Shown: positions 8,219 to 17,271 of the stretch, piece by piece
How positions within the stretch are numbered: the stretch's first letter is position 1
Layout of the letters: every line of letters begins with the position of its first letter
The notes under the pieces: model-generated
The model's input: the letters and a program-made list of their open reading frames with translations, nothing else
What the model was told of the DNA's origin: nothing
Database searches by the model: none
Made by a program: the position numbers and the translations under genes
DNA from: Aureimonas altamirensis
Lineage (GTDB): Bacteria > Pseudomonadota > Alphaproteobacteria > Rhizobiales > Rhizobiaceae
NCBI RefSeq assembly: GCF_023702225.1
Contig: NZ_JAMQCO010000006.1
Span: 107,988-171,987, forward strand
DNA: 64,000 nt
Reading direction: 5' to 3'

Positions 8219-9895
8219 TCAATATTCTCCCGTAAGGATCGATTTTTCTTTGTGTATCGCCGCCTCGTACCCGGCGATCTGACTGGCGATCTCGTTGGAC
8301 GAGAGCTTCAGTTCCCGCCCGATGATCTGCCCAACACGCGCCGCCGCCCGGCCAGAGGCATCGCGGGCCATCAGACGGGCCCGCATACGTCGCGACAGGA
8401 CATCGTCCACCGTCGCCGCCATCTCATGCCGCACGGCGTACAGGACTTCCGCTTCGGTGAAGGGAAGCCCTTCGACGATGGGCGTGGAGAGGTCCGCGTC
8501 CTCGGCCATAAGGTCGCTGACGAAGCGGGCTTCGGTGCCATAACGCTCTCCTAGATGGGCCTCCATCCCGCCAGAGGCGACAATGGCTTGCGCATCGTAG
8601 CCGGCTGCGCCCAGCAGCCAGGCCTTTCGGGACGTGCACTTGCGCCGCTCGCCCAATACCTTGCCCACGGCATCCACCGTCTGCTCCGCCATGTGACGCG
8701 CGGTCGTCAGCTTTCCGCCGACGATGGAAACCACGCCGTCTTTTCCGAGATGCACCGTATGGTCGCGTTTGACATCCATCGTGCTGCCGCTTGGCGAGGC
8801 CGAAACGAGCGGGCGGCAACCGGCGATGCTGCCGACGACGTCCTCCACATCGATGTCGATCTTCAGTGCCGAACGGGCGCCCTCAAGCAGAAAATCGAGC
8901 TCGGCGCGCGTGCAGTGAACATCATCGAGACTGCCTTGATAATCCTCGTCCGTCGTGCCGAGATAAGAAACGTTTCCCCACCTCGTGATGGTGGCTCGTC
9001 GGCTGCGCCCCGGGACGGGAATCGTCACGGTGCAGTCGTTGCGGACTTTCAGCCAGGGAATTGCGACGTGCACGCCCTTGGCCGGCCTGACATGGAGCGG
9101 CCTCTCGTCGTCGCTCGCTCCCATCCAGTCCCGCATCCAGACGCCGGTCGCCATGACCACGGCCTTTGCGCGGACACGTATTTCGCGGCCGGACGCGGTC
9201 TCGACGAGCGCGCCATCCGCCATTCCTCCATTGCGCGTCAGCGCCATGACGCGCGCATGGTTGAGAATAGCTGCGCCGTGGTGGGCGGCGGACCGCGCTA
9301 GCGCCAGTGTCAGCCGGGCATCGTCGACGCGGGCATCGAAATACATGAAACCGCCGCGCAACTGCTCGTCGCGAAAAGTCGGACAGTGAGACAGCACCTC
9401 TGCTGCGCTGAGCCGCTGATGAAGGATGCCCTCGCGCCACCCACCGGCCAGATCGTAACTCCAGAGCAGGCCCTCGAACGCCTTGGCCATTCGGGCATCG
9501 AAGATGCCGTCGCGCTCCAGGATCGGGAACAGGAACGGCAACCGTTGCACCAGATGCGCGGCGTTGCGGCGCAGCCTCTGCCGTTCCAGAAGGGAATGCC
9601 GGACAAGTCCGAGATTGCCCTGCTCGATGTACCGCAACCCACCATGGACCATCTTGGACGACTTGGATGAAGTGCCGGACGCGAAGTCGTCTTTCTCGAT
9701 CAATGCGACGCGATAGCCGCGCAGCGCCGCATCGAAGGCGCAGTAGCATCCCGTAACGCCTCCGCCGACGATCAGGAGGTCGAAGGCCTCGTCGGCCAGC
9801 CTGTCTTCCTGCTCGGCGCGTACGATCCGCAAGGGCTCGGTGCGGGCAAGACCCTCGCGGTCACGGCGGGCGCGACGGCCGGGAAGTCGAAACAT
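8219..9895 (-). CDS. glpD: Glycerol-3-phosphate dehydrogenase, FAD-dependent (GlpD family)
   Basis: 558 aa from the chosen start. The N-terminal FAD motif DLLIVGGGVTGCYCAFDAA and the family signature FASGTSSKSSKMVHGGLRY are intact; the C-terminal part has SIVGGKLTTARHMAEQTVD. GlpD oxidises glycerol-3-phosphate to DHAP at the membrane, feeding electrons to quinone. I chose the ATG at 9895 because GAGG lies six bases upstream; an ATG at 9907 is also possible. Longer in-frame extension would run back into the kinase gene. EryB-like dehydrogenases of other polyol phosphates belong to the same family, so the substrate depends on the kinase. Confidence 0.88.
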   Translation of the reverse strand: MFRLPGRRARRDREGLARTEPLRIVRAEQEDRLADEAFDLLIVGGGVTGCYCAFDAALRGYRVALIEKDDFASGTSSKSSKMVHGGLRYIEQGNLGLVRHSLLERQRLRRNAAHLVQRLPFLFPILERDGIFDARMAKAFEGLLWSYDLAGGWREGILHQRLSAAEVLSHCPTFRDEQLRGGFMYFDARVDDARLTLALARSAAHHGAAILNHARVMALTRNGGMADGALVETASGREIRVRAKAVVMATGVWMRDWMGASDDERPLHVRPAKGVHVAIPWLKVRNDCTVTIPVPGRSRRATITRWGNVSYLGTTDEDYQGSLDDVHCTRAELDFLLEGARSALKIDIDVEDVVGSIAGCRPLVSASPSGSTMDVKRDHTVHLGKDGVVSIVGGKLTTARHMAEQTVDAVGKVLGERRKCTSRKAWLLGAAGYDAQAIVASGGMEAHLGERYGTEARFVSDLMAEDADLSTPIVEGLPFTEAEVLYAVRHEMAATVDDVLSRRMRARLMARDASGRAAARVGQIIGRELKLSSNEIASQIAGYEAAIHKEKSILTGEY

Positions 9896-9914
9896 GGAAT
9901 ACCTCATCGGTCCG

Positions 9915-11468
9915 TCATCCGCCGCTGCGAGCCGGGGGCAGATGGTTTTCATAGGCGCCGGCACGGGTGCGGCCGATTTCGTCAGAGATGGCCGCTTGCC
10001 AACCGGCCCTGCGCGCGAGACGCTCGTCATCCGACAGGGAGGGCTCGAAGGTCTCGCCGCGTGGAAGCGTGGAACGGGCCTCCGAAAGATCGCTCCACAT
10101 GAGGCCGCGCGCGCCGGCCATGAACGCCGTGCCACGCAGGCTTGCGCGCTCGGCGTCGGGCATTCGGCGCACGGGGACGCCGCCAAGATCGGCCTGCATG
10201 CGCAGCAACGGATCCGAAGATGACAGTCCGCCACCCGCAACCAGCTCGTGCATGCGTTTGCCGGCAACCAGTTCGTCCGCCTCCACGCAGGAGACGACAG
10301 AGTGGGCGATACCTTCCAGAACCGCATAGGCCAGTTCCTCGCGCGTGTGGGTCATCGAAAGCCCGGTCAGGGAGGCGCGGGCTGCCGGCTCCATGACTGG
10401 CTGCCGAAGTCCCGTCAGCGTCGGAACGAAGCGGATGCCACGCGCCCCGTCGGCCATCGCCGCCAAGGCGCTGATCTGGCGCGCATCGTCGAACCAGCGC
10501 ATGTCGTTGCACAGCCAGTTGAGAGCGGATCCAGTGGTGGCCGCATAGGTTTCCACCGCAAGGTTGGAACGCCCGCCCTTGCGCCACGCGGTCATCGTGA
10601 ACGTGGCCTCGAAAGCGCCGGGCCGCGCCGGGCGCTCCTGGCCGATGACAAGATCAACGAAGCTGCCGGTTCCGTGGACGCACATGGCCTGGCCACTGTC
10701 ATGGCAGCCGAGGCCGACAAGACCCGCCAGTTGGTCGCCCATCGAGGCCATGATGGGTACGCGCATGCCAAGGATGTCGCGGCGGGTATGACCGAAGTCG
10801 TCGGCGTCTTCCCTGAGGACCGGAAGCAACTCTTCCGGAAACTCCTGCGCGCGAAGCCACTCGTCGATATAGCTATGCGTGCGGAGATCATATGCGCCGC
10901 AGGAGGTGGCGTTGGTCGGCGTCGTCACCACCTGCCGCACTTCGGAAAGATGCCACAGAAGCCAGCTGTCGACCGTTCCGAAGGCGAGGCGGTTTTTCTT
11001 CAATGCATCCGAAACGCAAGGCGTGTTGCGCATGTGACGCGCGGCCCACAGATAGATAGCGCGCGCACCGATGGGCCGTCCGGCGCGCTCGATCAACGCC
11101 CGATCCCAGTGCGGCGAGAGGGCCTTCAACTCTTCGGAGAAGCGGGTGTCCTGCCATACCATGGCCGGGACGAGAGACCGTCCGGTTTCCGTGTCCCAGA
11201 GGACCCCCGTCGCCCGTTGCGTCGTCAGCGCCAGGGCGGCGATCTCCAGGCCTTCGGCGGGAGCCGAGGCGATGACCTTCCGGCACATCGTCAAAGTCGT
11301 TTCCAGAAGCGCATCGGCGTCCTGTTCGACGACGCCGTGGCGCGGCGTCGTCACCTTGAGCGGGGCATAGGCGGGGGCGGTGACACCGCCATCCGCCCGC
11401 ACCAGGGCAGCCCGTGTTCCGGACGTGCCTTCGTCTATCGCCAGTATGGCTTGCTGCAGCATCGTCAT
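9915..11468 (-). CDS. FGGY-family polyol kinase, glycerol-kinase-like
   Basis: 517 aa. The N-terminal phosphate loop ILAIDEGTSGTRAAL, GTVDSWLLWHLS, SMGDQLAGLVGLG and VHGTGSFVDLVIG place it in the FGGY carbohydrate kinases near glycerol kinase. By eye, the E. coli GlpK glycerol-binding pair Arg83-Glu84 (NQRETT) aligns with TQRATG here, so the Glu is Ala, and the Tyr135 region also differs; the catalytic Asp (GDQ) is kept. Substrate may therefore be a polyol other than glycerol. The ATG has GAGGGG upstream and the gene sits between the MFS transporter and glpD. Confidence 0.8.
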   Translation of the reverse strand: MTMLQQAILAIDEGTSGTRAALVRADGGVTAPAYAPLKVTTPRHGVVEQDADALLETTLTMCRKVIASAPAEGLEIAALALTTQRATGVLWDTETGRSLVPAMVWQDTRFSEELKALSPHWDRALIERAGRPIGARAIYLWAARHMRNTPCVSDALKKNRLAFGTVDSWLLWHLSEVRQVVTTPTNATSCGAYDLRTHSYIDEWLRAQEFPEELLPVLREDADDFGHTRRDILGMRVPIMASMGDQLAGLVGLGCHDSGQAMCVHGTGSFVDLVIGQERPARPGAFEATFTMTAWRKGGRSNLAVETYAATTGSALNWLCNDMRWFDDARQISALAAMADGARGIRFVPTLTGLRQPVMEPAARASLTGLSMTHTREELAYAVLEGIAHSVVSCVEADELVAGKRMHELVAGGGLSSSDPLLRMQADLGGVPVRRMPDAERASLRGTAFMAGARGLMWSDLSEARSTLPRGETFEPSLSDDERLARRAGWQAAISDEIGRTRAGAYENHLPPARSGG

Positions 11469-11477
11469 CTGGTCCCC

Positions 11478-12890
11478 TCAGTCGCCGGCAAACTGTGGCG
11501 CATCCGGCTCGTTGTCCGGATTAACGGAGGAGCGGGTCGGATCCCACCGGATGACGCTGCAGACGATGCAGGCCGCCAGCGGAACTGCCGACAGGATCAG
11601 GAACGTCGTCCCCAGCCCATACGCCTCCCTGAAGAGCGGGAAGACGAGTAGGCCGATGGCCGCGCCGGTTGCACCCATAGCGCCGATGATCCCGTTCGCG
11701 CCGGCACGCAATTCGCTTCGGAATGACAGGGAAGACAGGCTCTTTCCGTTGGCGCCGGGGCCGCCGGAGTGAAACAGGATGAAGAGCGAGGGAACGATCA
11801 CCGCCAGCCAGACCGGCATCGTGTCGTGGAACAGTCCCATGATCACCAGCATGCAGAAGACGGCGCCGAAGCCGATGGCCGAAGCCCTGCGTAAGCCGAA
11901 AAAGCGTCCGATCGCAGGCGACATGAAGCCGCCGACGACTCCGAAGACGTTGAATACGAGCGTGCCCAGCATGGCGTTGATGAAGTCGGTGCCGAACAGC
12001 GATGCGCTGATGAGCGGCAGATACCAGCCCACGGCAAAATACTGGATCGACTGGCCGATCTGCACCGTCGCGGCCAGGATGGTGCGCGGCAGGTATACGC
12101 CCCGGAAGATCAACGCGATGTTGCGGAAACCGCGCTTTGCCTGGTTTATGACCGGCAGGCGCTCGGCCGGCGGAGCCGCGACGAAGCCGAGGCCGTAGAT
12201 GCGGCTCATGGCCTTGGCAGCGTCGTCCAGCCTTTCCTTTCGCGCGAGCCAGACGGGGCTTTCGACCATGAAGACGAACTGCAGCAGCATGATCGTCAAG
12301 GCGAAGACGCCTGTCGCCGCGACGGAATAGCGCCAGATCGTATCGCCGACGTCCCAACTGTAGAACATCATCGCCAGCAGGATATTGGTGCACACCGCAA
12401 GGTACCAGATGCCTTGCCAGGTGTTCAGGCGGCTGCGCAGTCGGGCCGGGGTAAATTCGGCCAGCACGGCCATGGCGATGGCGAAATCGATGCCGTATGC
12501 CGCGCCGACGAAGAACCGGCCGAAGATGATCATCTCGTAGCTTTGTGCCGTTGCGACGAGCACGGCGCCGATCAGGGCCAGGAGCTTGGCGAAGACGAGC
12601 GGGCGCATGCGCCCCCAACGGTCGGCCATCCAGCCGCCGATCGGGTTGAAGACGATCGCGACCCAGGATGCGAAAGACGTCATCAGTGCCACTTCGCGGG
12701 CGTCCAGCCCCATATCCCGCGTCATCGGACCAAGGCCCGCGCTCAGCGCCGAGTTGGCGAAGGCGTCGAGAAACAGGCCGCCGAGCGCCAGCCACCAGAT
12801 AAGGCCGGCGCGCCCGCGGATACCGTCGCTCTTGTCGATGAACGAAATAATGTCTTCGATGCCCCGCAGGGCATACTTGCTCCCGTGCAT
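11478..12890 (-). CDS. MFS transporter, metabolite:H+ symporter type
   Basis: 470 aa with about twelve hydrophobic segments. The cytoplasmic loop 2-3 signature GGWMADRWGRMRPLVFAK and the RFFVGAAYGIDFA segment are typical of the sugar/metabolite porter branch of the major facilitator superfamily. It is the first gene of the polyol operon, so it is the likely importer of the substrate phosphorylated by the downstream kinase; no GlpF-type facilitator is present. The ATG at 12890 is preceded by GGAGGAG at good spacing, which argues against the in-frame upstream extension. Confidence 0.85.
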   Translation of the reverse strand: MHGSKYALRGIEDIISFIDKSDGIRGRAGLIWWLALGGLFLDAFANSALSAGLGPMTRDMGLDAREVALMTSFASWVAIVFNPIGGWMADRWGRMRPLVFAKLLALIGAVLVATAQSYEMIIFGRFFVGAAYGIDFAIAMAVLAEFTPARLRSRLNTWQGIWYLAVCTNILLAMMFYSWDVGDTIWRYSVAATGVFALTIMLLQFVFMVESPVWLARKERLDDAAKAMSRIYGLGFVAAPPAERLPVINQAKRGFRNIALIFRGVYLPRTILAATVQIGQSIQYFAVGWYLPLISASLFGTDFINAMLGTLVFNVFGVVGGFMSPAIGRFFGLRRASAIGFGAVFCMLVIMGLFHDTMPVWLAVIVPSLFILFHSGGPGANGKSLSSLSFRSELRAGANGIIGAMGATGAAIGLLVFPLFREAYGLGTTFLILSAVPLAACIVCSVIRWDPTRSSVNPDNEPDAPQFAGD

Positions 12891-12955
12891 GTCACTACTC
12901 CTCCCAGAGTAACAGACACATCCACATAAGGGTCGGGGCAAGTTTCGGACGAGCG

Positions 12956-12978
12956 AAGACCATCATGCAGATGGTCTT
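12956..12978. promoter_or_regulatory. Perfect 9-bp inverted repeat upstream of the polyol operon
   Basis: AAGACCATC and GATGGTCTT flank a five-base loop, 66-88 bases upstream of the MFS start codon. It could be a repressor operator or a leader hairpin for the GlpP homologue. No T-run follows in the minus-strand direction, so a plain intrinsic terminator is unlikely. The 158-base gap between the MFS start and the ABC ATPase gene holds no other gene. Confidence 0.5.
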
Positions 12979-13048
12979 ATATCTTCGTCTGCAATTCGAT
13001 CTTTATCCGCCTGCCGAAATCCTGTCAATCACCGCGGAGGCGGGTGCA

Positions 13049-13834
13049 TCAACGTTCAGCCGCGGCAAGGATGGCTTCCTGCCGGATTTCCTCGGTAAGA
13101 CGGGCGCGCAGGGAGGAGAATTCCGGGCTGGATTTCACCGTGTAGTGACGCGGATGGGGCAGGTCCACGGAGATGATCGACTTGATCCGGCCCGGGCGCG
13201 CCGACATGGTGACGACGCGCGAGCCGACGAAGATCGCTTCCTCGATGTCGTGGGTCACGAACAGGACCATCTTGTGCTCGCGCTCCCAGATGCCGAGAAG
13301 CAATTCCTGCATCAGGCCGCGCGTCTGGTTGTCGAGCGCGCCGAAGGGCTCGTCCAGAAGCAGGATCTTGGGGTCGTTGGCGAGGGCCCGGGCGATGGCG
13401 GTGCGCTGCTGCATGCCGCCCGAAAGCTGCTTGGGCCAGTGGTTCTCGAAGCCCTTCAGCCCGACATCGGCAATATACTGGGCGACGATCTCACGGCGCT
13501 CGGCCTCGGGAACGCGCTTTTCGCGCAGGCCGAAGCCGATGTTTTGCTCGACCGTGAGCCACGGAAAAAGCGTATAGGACTGGAAAACCATGCCGCGGTC
13601 CGGGCCCGGCCCACGGATTTCCACGCCATCCAGCGTCACGCGGCCGCTCGTCGGCCGATCCAGCCCGGCAACGATGCGCAACAGTGTCGACTTGCCGCAA
13701 CCGGAGGGGCCGAGGATGGTGACGAAGTCGTTGGCCGGTACCGTCAGGCTGGTCGGTTGCAACGCCGTGACGGGCGCACCGCCCCGCACGCCGGGAAAGA
13801 TGCGGCCGACGCCGTCGATGACGAGTTCGCTCAT
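13049..13834 (-). CDS. ABC transporter ATPase, nitrate/sulfonate/taurine type
   Basis: 261 aa. Walker [11 protein letters not shown]-loop [13 protein letters not shown], signature LSGGMQQR, Walker [13 protein letters not shown] and the switch His VTHDIEEA are all intact. Similar to TauB/SsuB ATPases that power uptake of small anions and organic acids. The start is the ATG at 13834, overlapping the permease stop by ATGA; the longer open frame upstream is the permease gene read in another frame. It forms one operon with the permease (13831) and the binding protein (14632). Confidence 0.93.
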   Translation of the reverse strand: MSELVIDGVGRIFPGVRGGAPVTALQPTSLTVPANDFVTILGPSGCGKSTLLRIVAGLDRPTSGRVTLDGVEIRGPGPDRGMVFQSYTLFPWLTVEQNIGFGLREKRVPEAERREIVAQYIADVGLKGFENHWPKQLSGGMQQRTAIARALANDPKILLLDEPFGALDNQTRGLMQELLLGIWEREHKMVLFVTHDIEEAIFVGSRVVTMSARPGRIKSIISVDLPHPRHYTVKSSPEFSSLRARLTEEIRQEAILAAAER

Positions 13835-14607
13835 GCGAACCTCCAGGCGAAGACCCAACGGTTGAAGGATTTGAACAGGAAGTCTGAGATGAGCCCGATG
13901 ATTCCGATGACGATGATGCCGAAGATGATCTGCCCCGTCGCCATGAGTGCCTGGCTGTTGATGATCATGTACCCGATGCCGGAGGATGCGCCGATCAGTT
14001 CCGCAACGATGACGTAGGTCCACGCCCAGCCAAGCACCAGCCGAAGGATCTCGGCGATGTCGGGCGCGTTGGCCGGCATCAGAACCCGTGCGACTACGCC
14101 CCTGTCACGGGCGCCCAGCGTGTATGCCGCCTCGACGAGATCCTGCCGTGTCGAGGCGACCGACCCCGCGACCATCAGCACGATCTGGAAGAAGGCGCCG
14201 ATGAAGATGACCAGCAATTTCTGCGTCTCGCCGATACCCGCCCACAGGATCAGCAGCGGCACGAAGGCCGAGGCCGGCAGATAGCGCGCGAAGGAGACGA
14301 AAGGCTCCAGCAGCGCCTCGATGGGCTTGTAGGCGCCCATGGCGATGCCGATCGGCACGCCCAGCGCAGCCGCGACGGCGAAGCCGCCGACGACGCGCCA
14401 CACCGTCATGCCGATATCGTATAGAAAGCCGCGTTGCATGAGGCTCCACCCGTCCGCCAGCATGGTGAGCGGATCGGCAAGGAAGGTGCGCGACACGAAG
14501 CCGCCCAGCGTGGCCACCGCCCAGAGGGCGACGAAGGCCACGAAGAAGGATATGCCGAGGACGACGCGCGTTGTGGCGCCGACCGGCTGAAACGGACGAA
14601 GCATCAT
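13831..14607 (-). CDS. ABC transporter permease, SsuC/TauC type
   Basis: 258 aa inner-membrane permease with about six hydrophobic segments and the ATPase-contact EAA loop ([21 protein letters not shown] region, about residues 150-170). It belongs to the binding-protein-dependent permease family paired with NMT1-type solute receptors. It overlaps the ATPase gene by four bases and follows the binding-protein gene by 24 bases. Confidence 0.92.
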   Translation of the reverse strand: MMLRPFQPVGATTRVVLGISFFVAFVALWAVATLGGFVSRTFLADPLTMLADGWSLMQRGFLYDIGMTVWRVVGGFAVAAALGVPIGIAMGAYKPIEALLEPFVSFARYLPASAFVPLLILWAGIGETQKLLVIFIGAFFQIVLMVAGSVASTRQDLVEAAYTLGARDRGVVARVLMPANAPDIAEILRLVLGWAWTYVIVAELIGASSGIGYMIINSQALMATGQIIFGIIVIGIIGLISDFLFKSFNRWVFAWRFA

Positions 14608-14631
14608 GATCCTGACGGCGCTGAACCTGGC

Positions 14632-15576
14632 CTACTTTATGTACTGATCGTCGTAAAGCGTTGTGACATCCGGCTTTTCGCGGATGACGCCGATCTCCAG
14701 AAGCAGGTCTGCCGCGGCCTCGGAGAAGGTCTTGAACTCACCCTCGAAAAAGGTCGCATTGGCGGCCTTGTCCTGCCAGCGAAGATGCTGTGCCGAGCTG
14801 GCGAACTGCTCGGCCGTCTGGTTCACGTCGGCCCCCATGATCTCATAGGCCTTGTCGGGGTCCGCCGCGATCAGTTCCAGCGCCTCGAAGTAGCTGTCGG
14901 CAAGGGCCTTGCCGGCTTCGGGATTTTCTTCGAGGAAGGCCGGCGTACAGCCCACCGTGTCCATGACGGCCGGGTAATCGAGCGTCGTTGCGAGGATCTT
15001 GCCGGAATCGGGCGCGTCGCGCACCGTCGACAGATAGGGCTCGTAGGTCATGGCGGCGTCGTTCTGTCCGGCAACGAAGGCCTGGGCGGCGGGGCCGGGC
15101 TCGAGATTCACGATCCGTACGTCGCGCATCGTCATGCCGTTTTCCTTCAGCATCCAGGCCAGCAGGAAGTAAGGAGACGTGCCGGGTGCGGATGCGGCCA
15201 CCGTCTTTCCTTCAAGGGCCTTGAAGTCGGCGATGTCTCCGCGGACCGCGATGCCATCGGCGCCATAGGACTTGTCCAACTGGAAGATCTGCGTTGCGGG
15301 AACGCCGTTGGCGCTCCACGCGACCCAGGTTTCCACCGTCGTCGCGGCGCACTGGATATCACCCGAAGCCATTGCGAGATGGCGGCTGGCTTGCGGGATC
15401 TTGGACAGGGTTACGTTTAGCCCATGCTTCTCGAAGATGCCGGCCTCTTTCGCCAGCGTGAGGGGTGCGAAACCCGTCCAGCCGGAGAAGCCCAGATTGA
15501 CGTTCGTCTGCGCCATGGCTGGCGCAGCCGCCAGGGATGCGAACAGGCCTGCCAGAATTCCGTATCGCGCAACCAT
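14632..15576 (-). CDS. Periplasmic solute-binding protein, NMT1/SsuA type
   Basis: 314 aa. Sec signal peptide of about 22 residues ending PAMAQ. The mature protein shows NMT1-family features (GFAPLTLAKEAGIFEKHGL, IPQASRHLAMASGDIQCAA, AAMTYEPYLST, VMDTVGCTPAFLEENPE). I chose the ATG at 15576 because GAGGG sits upstream and the signal peptide starts there. The transporter is transcribed away from a succinate-semialdehyde dehydrogenase gene, which suggests import of a C4 or amino-derived compound metabolised by those enzymes. The ligand itself is not evident; taurine, sulfonates, and hydroxy or amino acids are all possible. Confidence 0.9.
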   Translation of the reverse strand: MVARYGILAGLFASLAAAPAMAQTNVNLGFSGWTGFAPLTLAKEAGIFEKHGLNVTLSKIPQASRHLAMASGDIQCAATTVETWVAWSANGVPATQIFQLDKSYGADGIAVRGDIADFKALEGKTVAASAPGTSPYFLLAWMLKENGMTMRDVRIVNLEPGPAAQAFVAGQNDAAMTYEPYLSTVRDAPDSGKILATTLDYPAVMDTVGCTPAFLEENPEAGKALADSYFEALELIAADPDKAYEIMGADVNQTAEQFASSAQHLRWQDKAANATFFEGEFKTFSEAAADLLLEIGVIREKPDVTTLYDDQYIK

Positions 15577-15652
15577 GGGTCCCTCGTTGGTGGATTGCAT
15601 ATGTCTACACATAACCAATGTCGCGGCTCCGGATTCAAATCAAGGCCACGGC

Positions 15653-15666
15653 GATCAAATTTGATC
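15653..15666. promoter_or_regulatory. 14-bp perfect palindrome in the divergent ABC/gabD promoter region
   Basis: GATCAAATTTGATC is a perfect palindrome 77 bases upstream of the binding-protein start on one side and about 130 bases upstream of gabD on the other. Such a site in a divergent intergenic region is a good operator candidate for a dimeric regulator that would coordinate both transcripts. No regulator gene is adjacent. Confidence 0.55.
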
Positions 15667-15795
15667 ATTGGATAGGCGTGGACAAAAGATATGCACTTCA
15701 CATTCGCTCGACCGCTTTTGCGATCCACGCTTTCAACCCCGCTGCCATCGCACTAGTGTTCGTCGTATCGAATGACAATTGCGCAGGTTGAACAG

Positions 15796-17271
15796 ATGTT
15801 GACGTCCAGCAATTCCGGCACGGCTACGCTACGGCTCTCCGACCCTAACCTCCTGAAGCAGCAGTGCCTCGTCGATGGCGCATGGCGTGATGCTGCCGGC
15901 GGCGAAACGATCGCGGTGACGAATCCGGCCGATGGATCTTCGGTTGCCCATGTTCCCGTCCTGTCGGCCAGCGAGATCGAGGACGCGATCAAGGCAAGCG
16001 CCAGGGCGCAGAAGGGCTGGGCGGCGCTTGCCGCAAAGGAGCGCGCCGCGATCCTGCGCAAATGGTTCGACCTCATGATCGCGAATGCGGACGACCTTGC
16101 CGCCATCATGACGGCCGAACAGGGCAAGCCGCTGGCCGAGGCGAAGGGCGAGATCACTTATGCGGCGTCGTTCGTGGAATGGTTCGCCGAGGAGGCCAAG
16201 CGCGTCTACGGCGAGACGATACCGGCGCCGGCATCCGACAGGCGCATCACGGTCATACGCCAACCGGTCGGCGTGACGGCCGCGATCACGCCGTGGAACT
16301 TCCCGGCGGCCATGATCACCCGCAAGGCGGCTCCCGCGCTGGCGGCCGGGTGCAGCATGATCGTGCGCCCGGCGGACCTGACGCCGCTGACGGCGCTGGC
16401 GCTGGGCGAACTCGCGGTGCGGGCCGGCATCCCGGCCGGCGTGCTCCAGATCGTGACGGGCAAGGCGCGGGAGATCGGGGCGGTGCTGACCGCCAGCGAA
16501 ACCGTGCGCAAGCTGTCCTTCACGGGGTCCACCGAGGTGGGGCGTCTTCTGATGGAGCAGTGTGCGCCGACCATCAAGCGCATGTCGCTGGAGCTCGGCG
16601 GCAACGCGCCTTTCATCGTCTTCGACGATGCGGACCTGGATGCCGCGGTGGACGGCGCCATGCTGTCCAAGTACCGCAATGCCGGGCAGACCTGCGTTTG
16701 CGCCAATCGGATCTACGTGCAGAAGGGCATCTACGATGCCTTCGCCGAGAAACTGGCCGCGAAGGTGGCCGCGCTCAAGGTCGGCAACGGCACCGAGCCG
16801 GGCGTCGCCATCGGGCCGCTGATCGAGGAAAAGGCCCTCCGAAAGGTGGAGGAGCATATCGAGGATGCGGTTTCGAAAGGGGCCACGCTTCTGTCGGGCG
16901 GCAAGCGGCTCGGCGGCCTGTTCATGGAGCCGGGCATCCTGACGGGCGTCACGCAGGACATGCGCGTATCGCATGAGGAGACGTTCGGTCCGCTGGCGCC
17001 GCTGTTCCCCTTCGATACGGAGGAACAGGTGATCGGCATGGCGAACGACACGATCTTCGGACTGGCGGCCTATTTCTACACGCGTGACTTCTCGCGGTCG
17101 GTGCGCGTGGCCGAGGCCCTGGAATACGGGATCGTCGGACACAATACCGGCATCATCTCCAACGAGGTCGCGCCGTTCGGCGGCGTCAAGCAGTCCGGCC
17201 TCGGCCGCGAGGGTTCGCACCACGGCATCGAGGAATATCTCGAGATGAAGTATGTCTGCAGTGCCGTCTGA
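15796..17271 (+). CDS. gabD: Succinate-semialdehyde dehydrogenase, NAD(P)+
   Basis: 491 aa from the chosen ATG; an in-frame ATG at 15772 lacks a ribosome site. Aldehyde dehydrogenase fold with TPWNFP, catalytic Glu in LELGGNAPF and nucleophile Cys in NAGQTCVCANR. The CVC pair is the redox-switch hallmark of succinate-semialdehyde dehydrogenases, and LKQQCLVDGAWRDA near the N-terminus also matches GabD. It converts succinate semialdehyde to succinate. The downstream alcohol dehydrogenase gene overlaps it by 20 bases, so the two are almost certainly co-translated, giving a route from a 4-carbon hydroxy acid to the TCA cycle. Confidence 0.92.
   Translation: MLTSSNSGTATLRLSDPNLLKQQCLVDGAWRDAAGGETIAVTNPADGSSVAHVPVLSASEIEDAIKASARAQKGWAALAAKERAAILRKWFDLMIANADDLAAIMTAEQGKPLAEAKGEITYAASFVEWFAEEAKRVYGETIPAPASDRRITVIRQPVGVTAAITPWNFPAAMITRKAAPALAAGCSMIVRPADLTPLTALALGELAVRAGIPAGVLQIVTGKAREIGAVLTASETVRKLSFTGSTEVGRLLMEQCAPTIKRMSLELGGNAPFIVFDDADLDAAVDGAMLSKYRNAGQTCVCANRIYVQKGIYDAFAEKLAAKVAALKVGNGTEPGVAIGPLIEEKALRKVEEHIEDAVSKGATLLSGGKRLGGLFMEPGILTGVTQDMRVSHEETFGPLAPLFPFDTEEQVIGMANDTIFGLAAYFYTRDFSRSVRVAEALEYGIVGHNTGIISNEVAPFGGVKQSGLGREGSHHGIEEYLEMKYVCSAV

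Noticed and set aside
12956..12978. Intrinsic terminator for the ABC transporter or glycerol operon
   Set aside because: The stem is good but no T-tract follows on either strand in a useful position, so it was recorded as a regulatory repeat instead.
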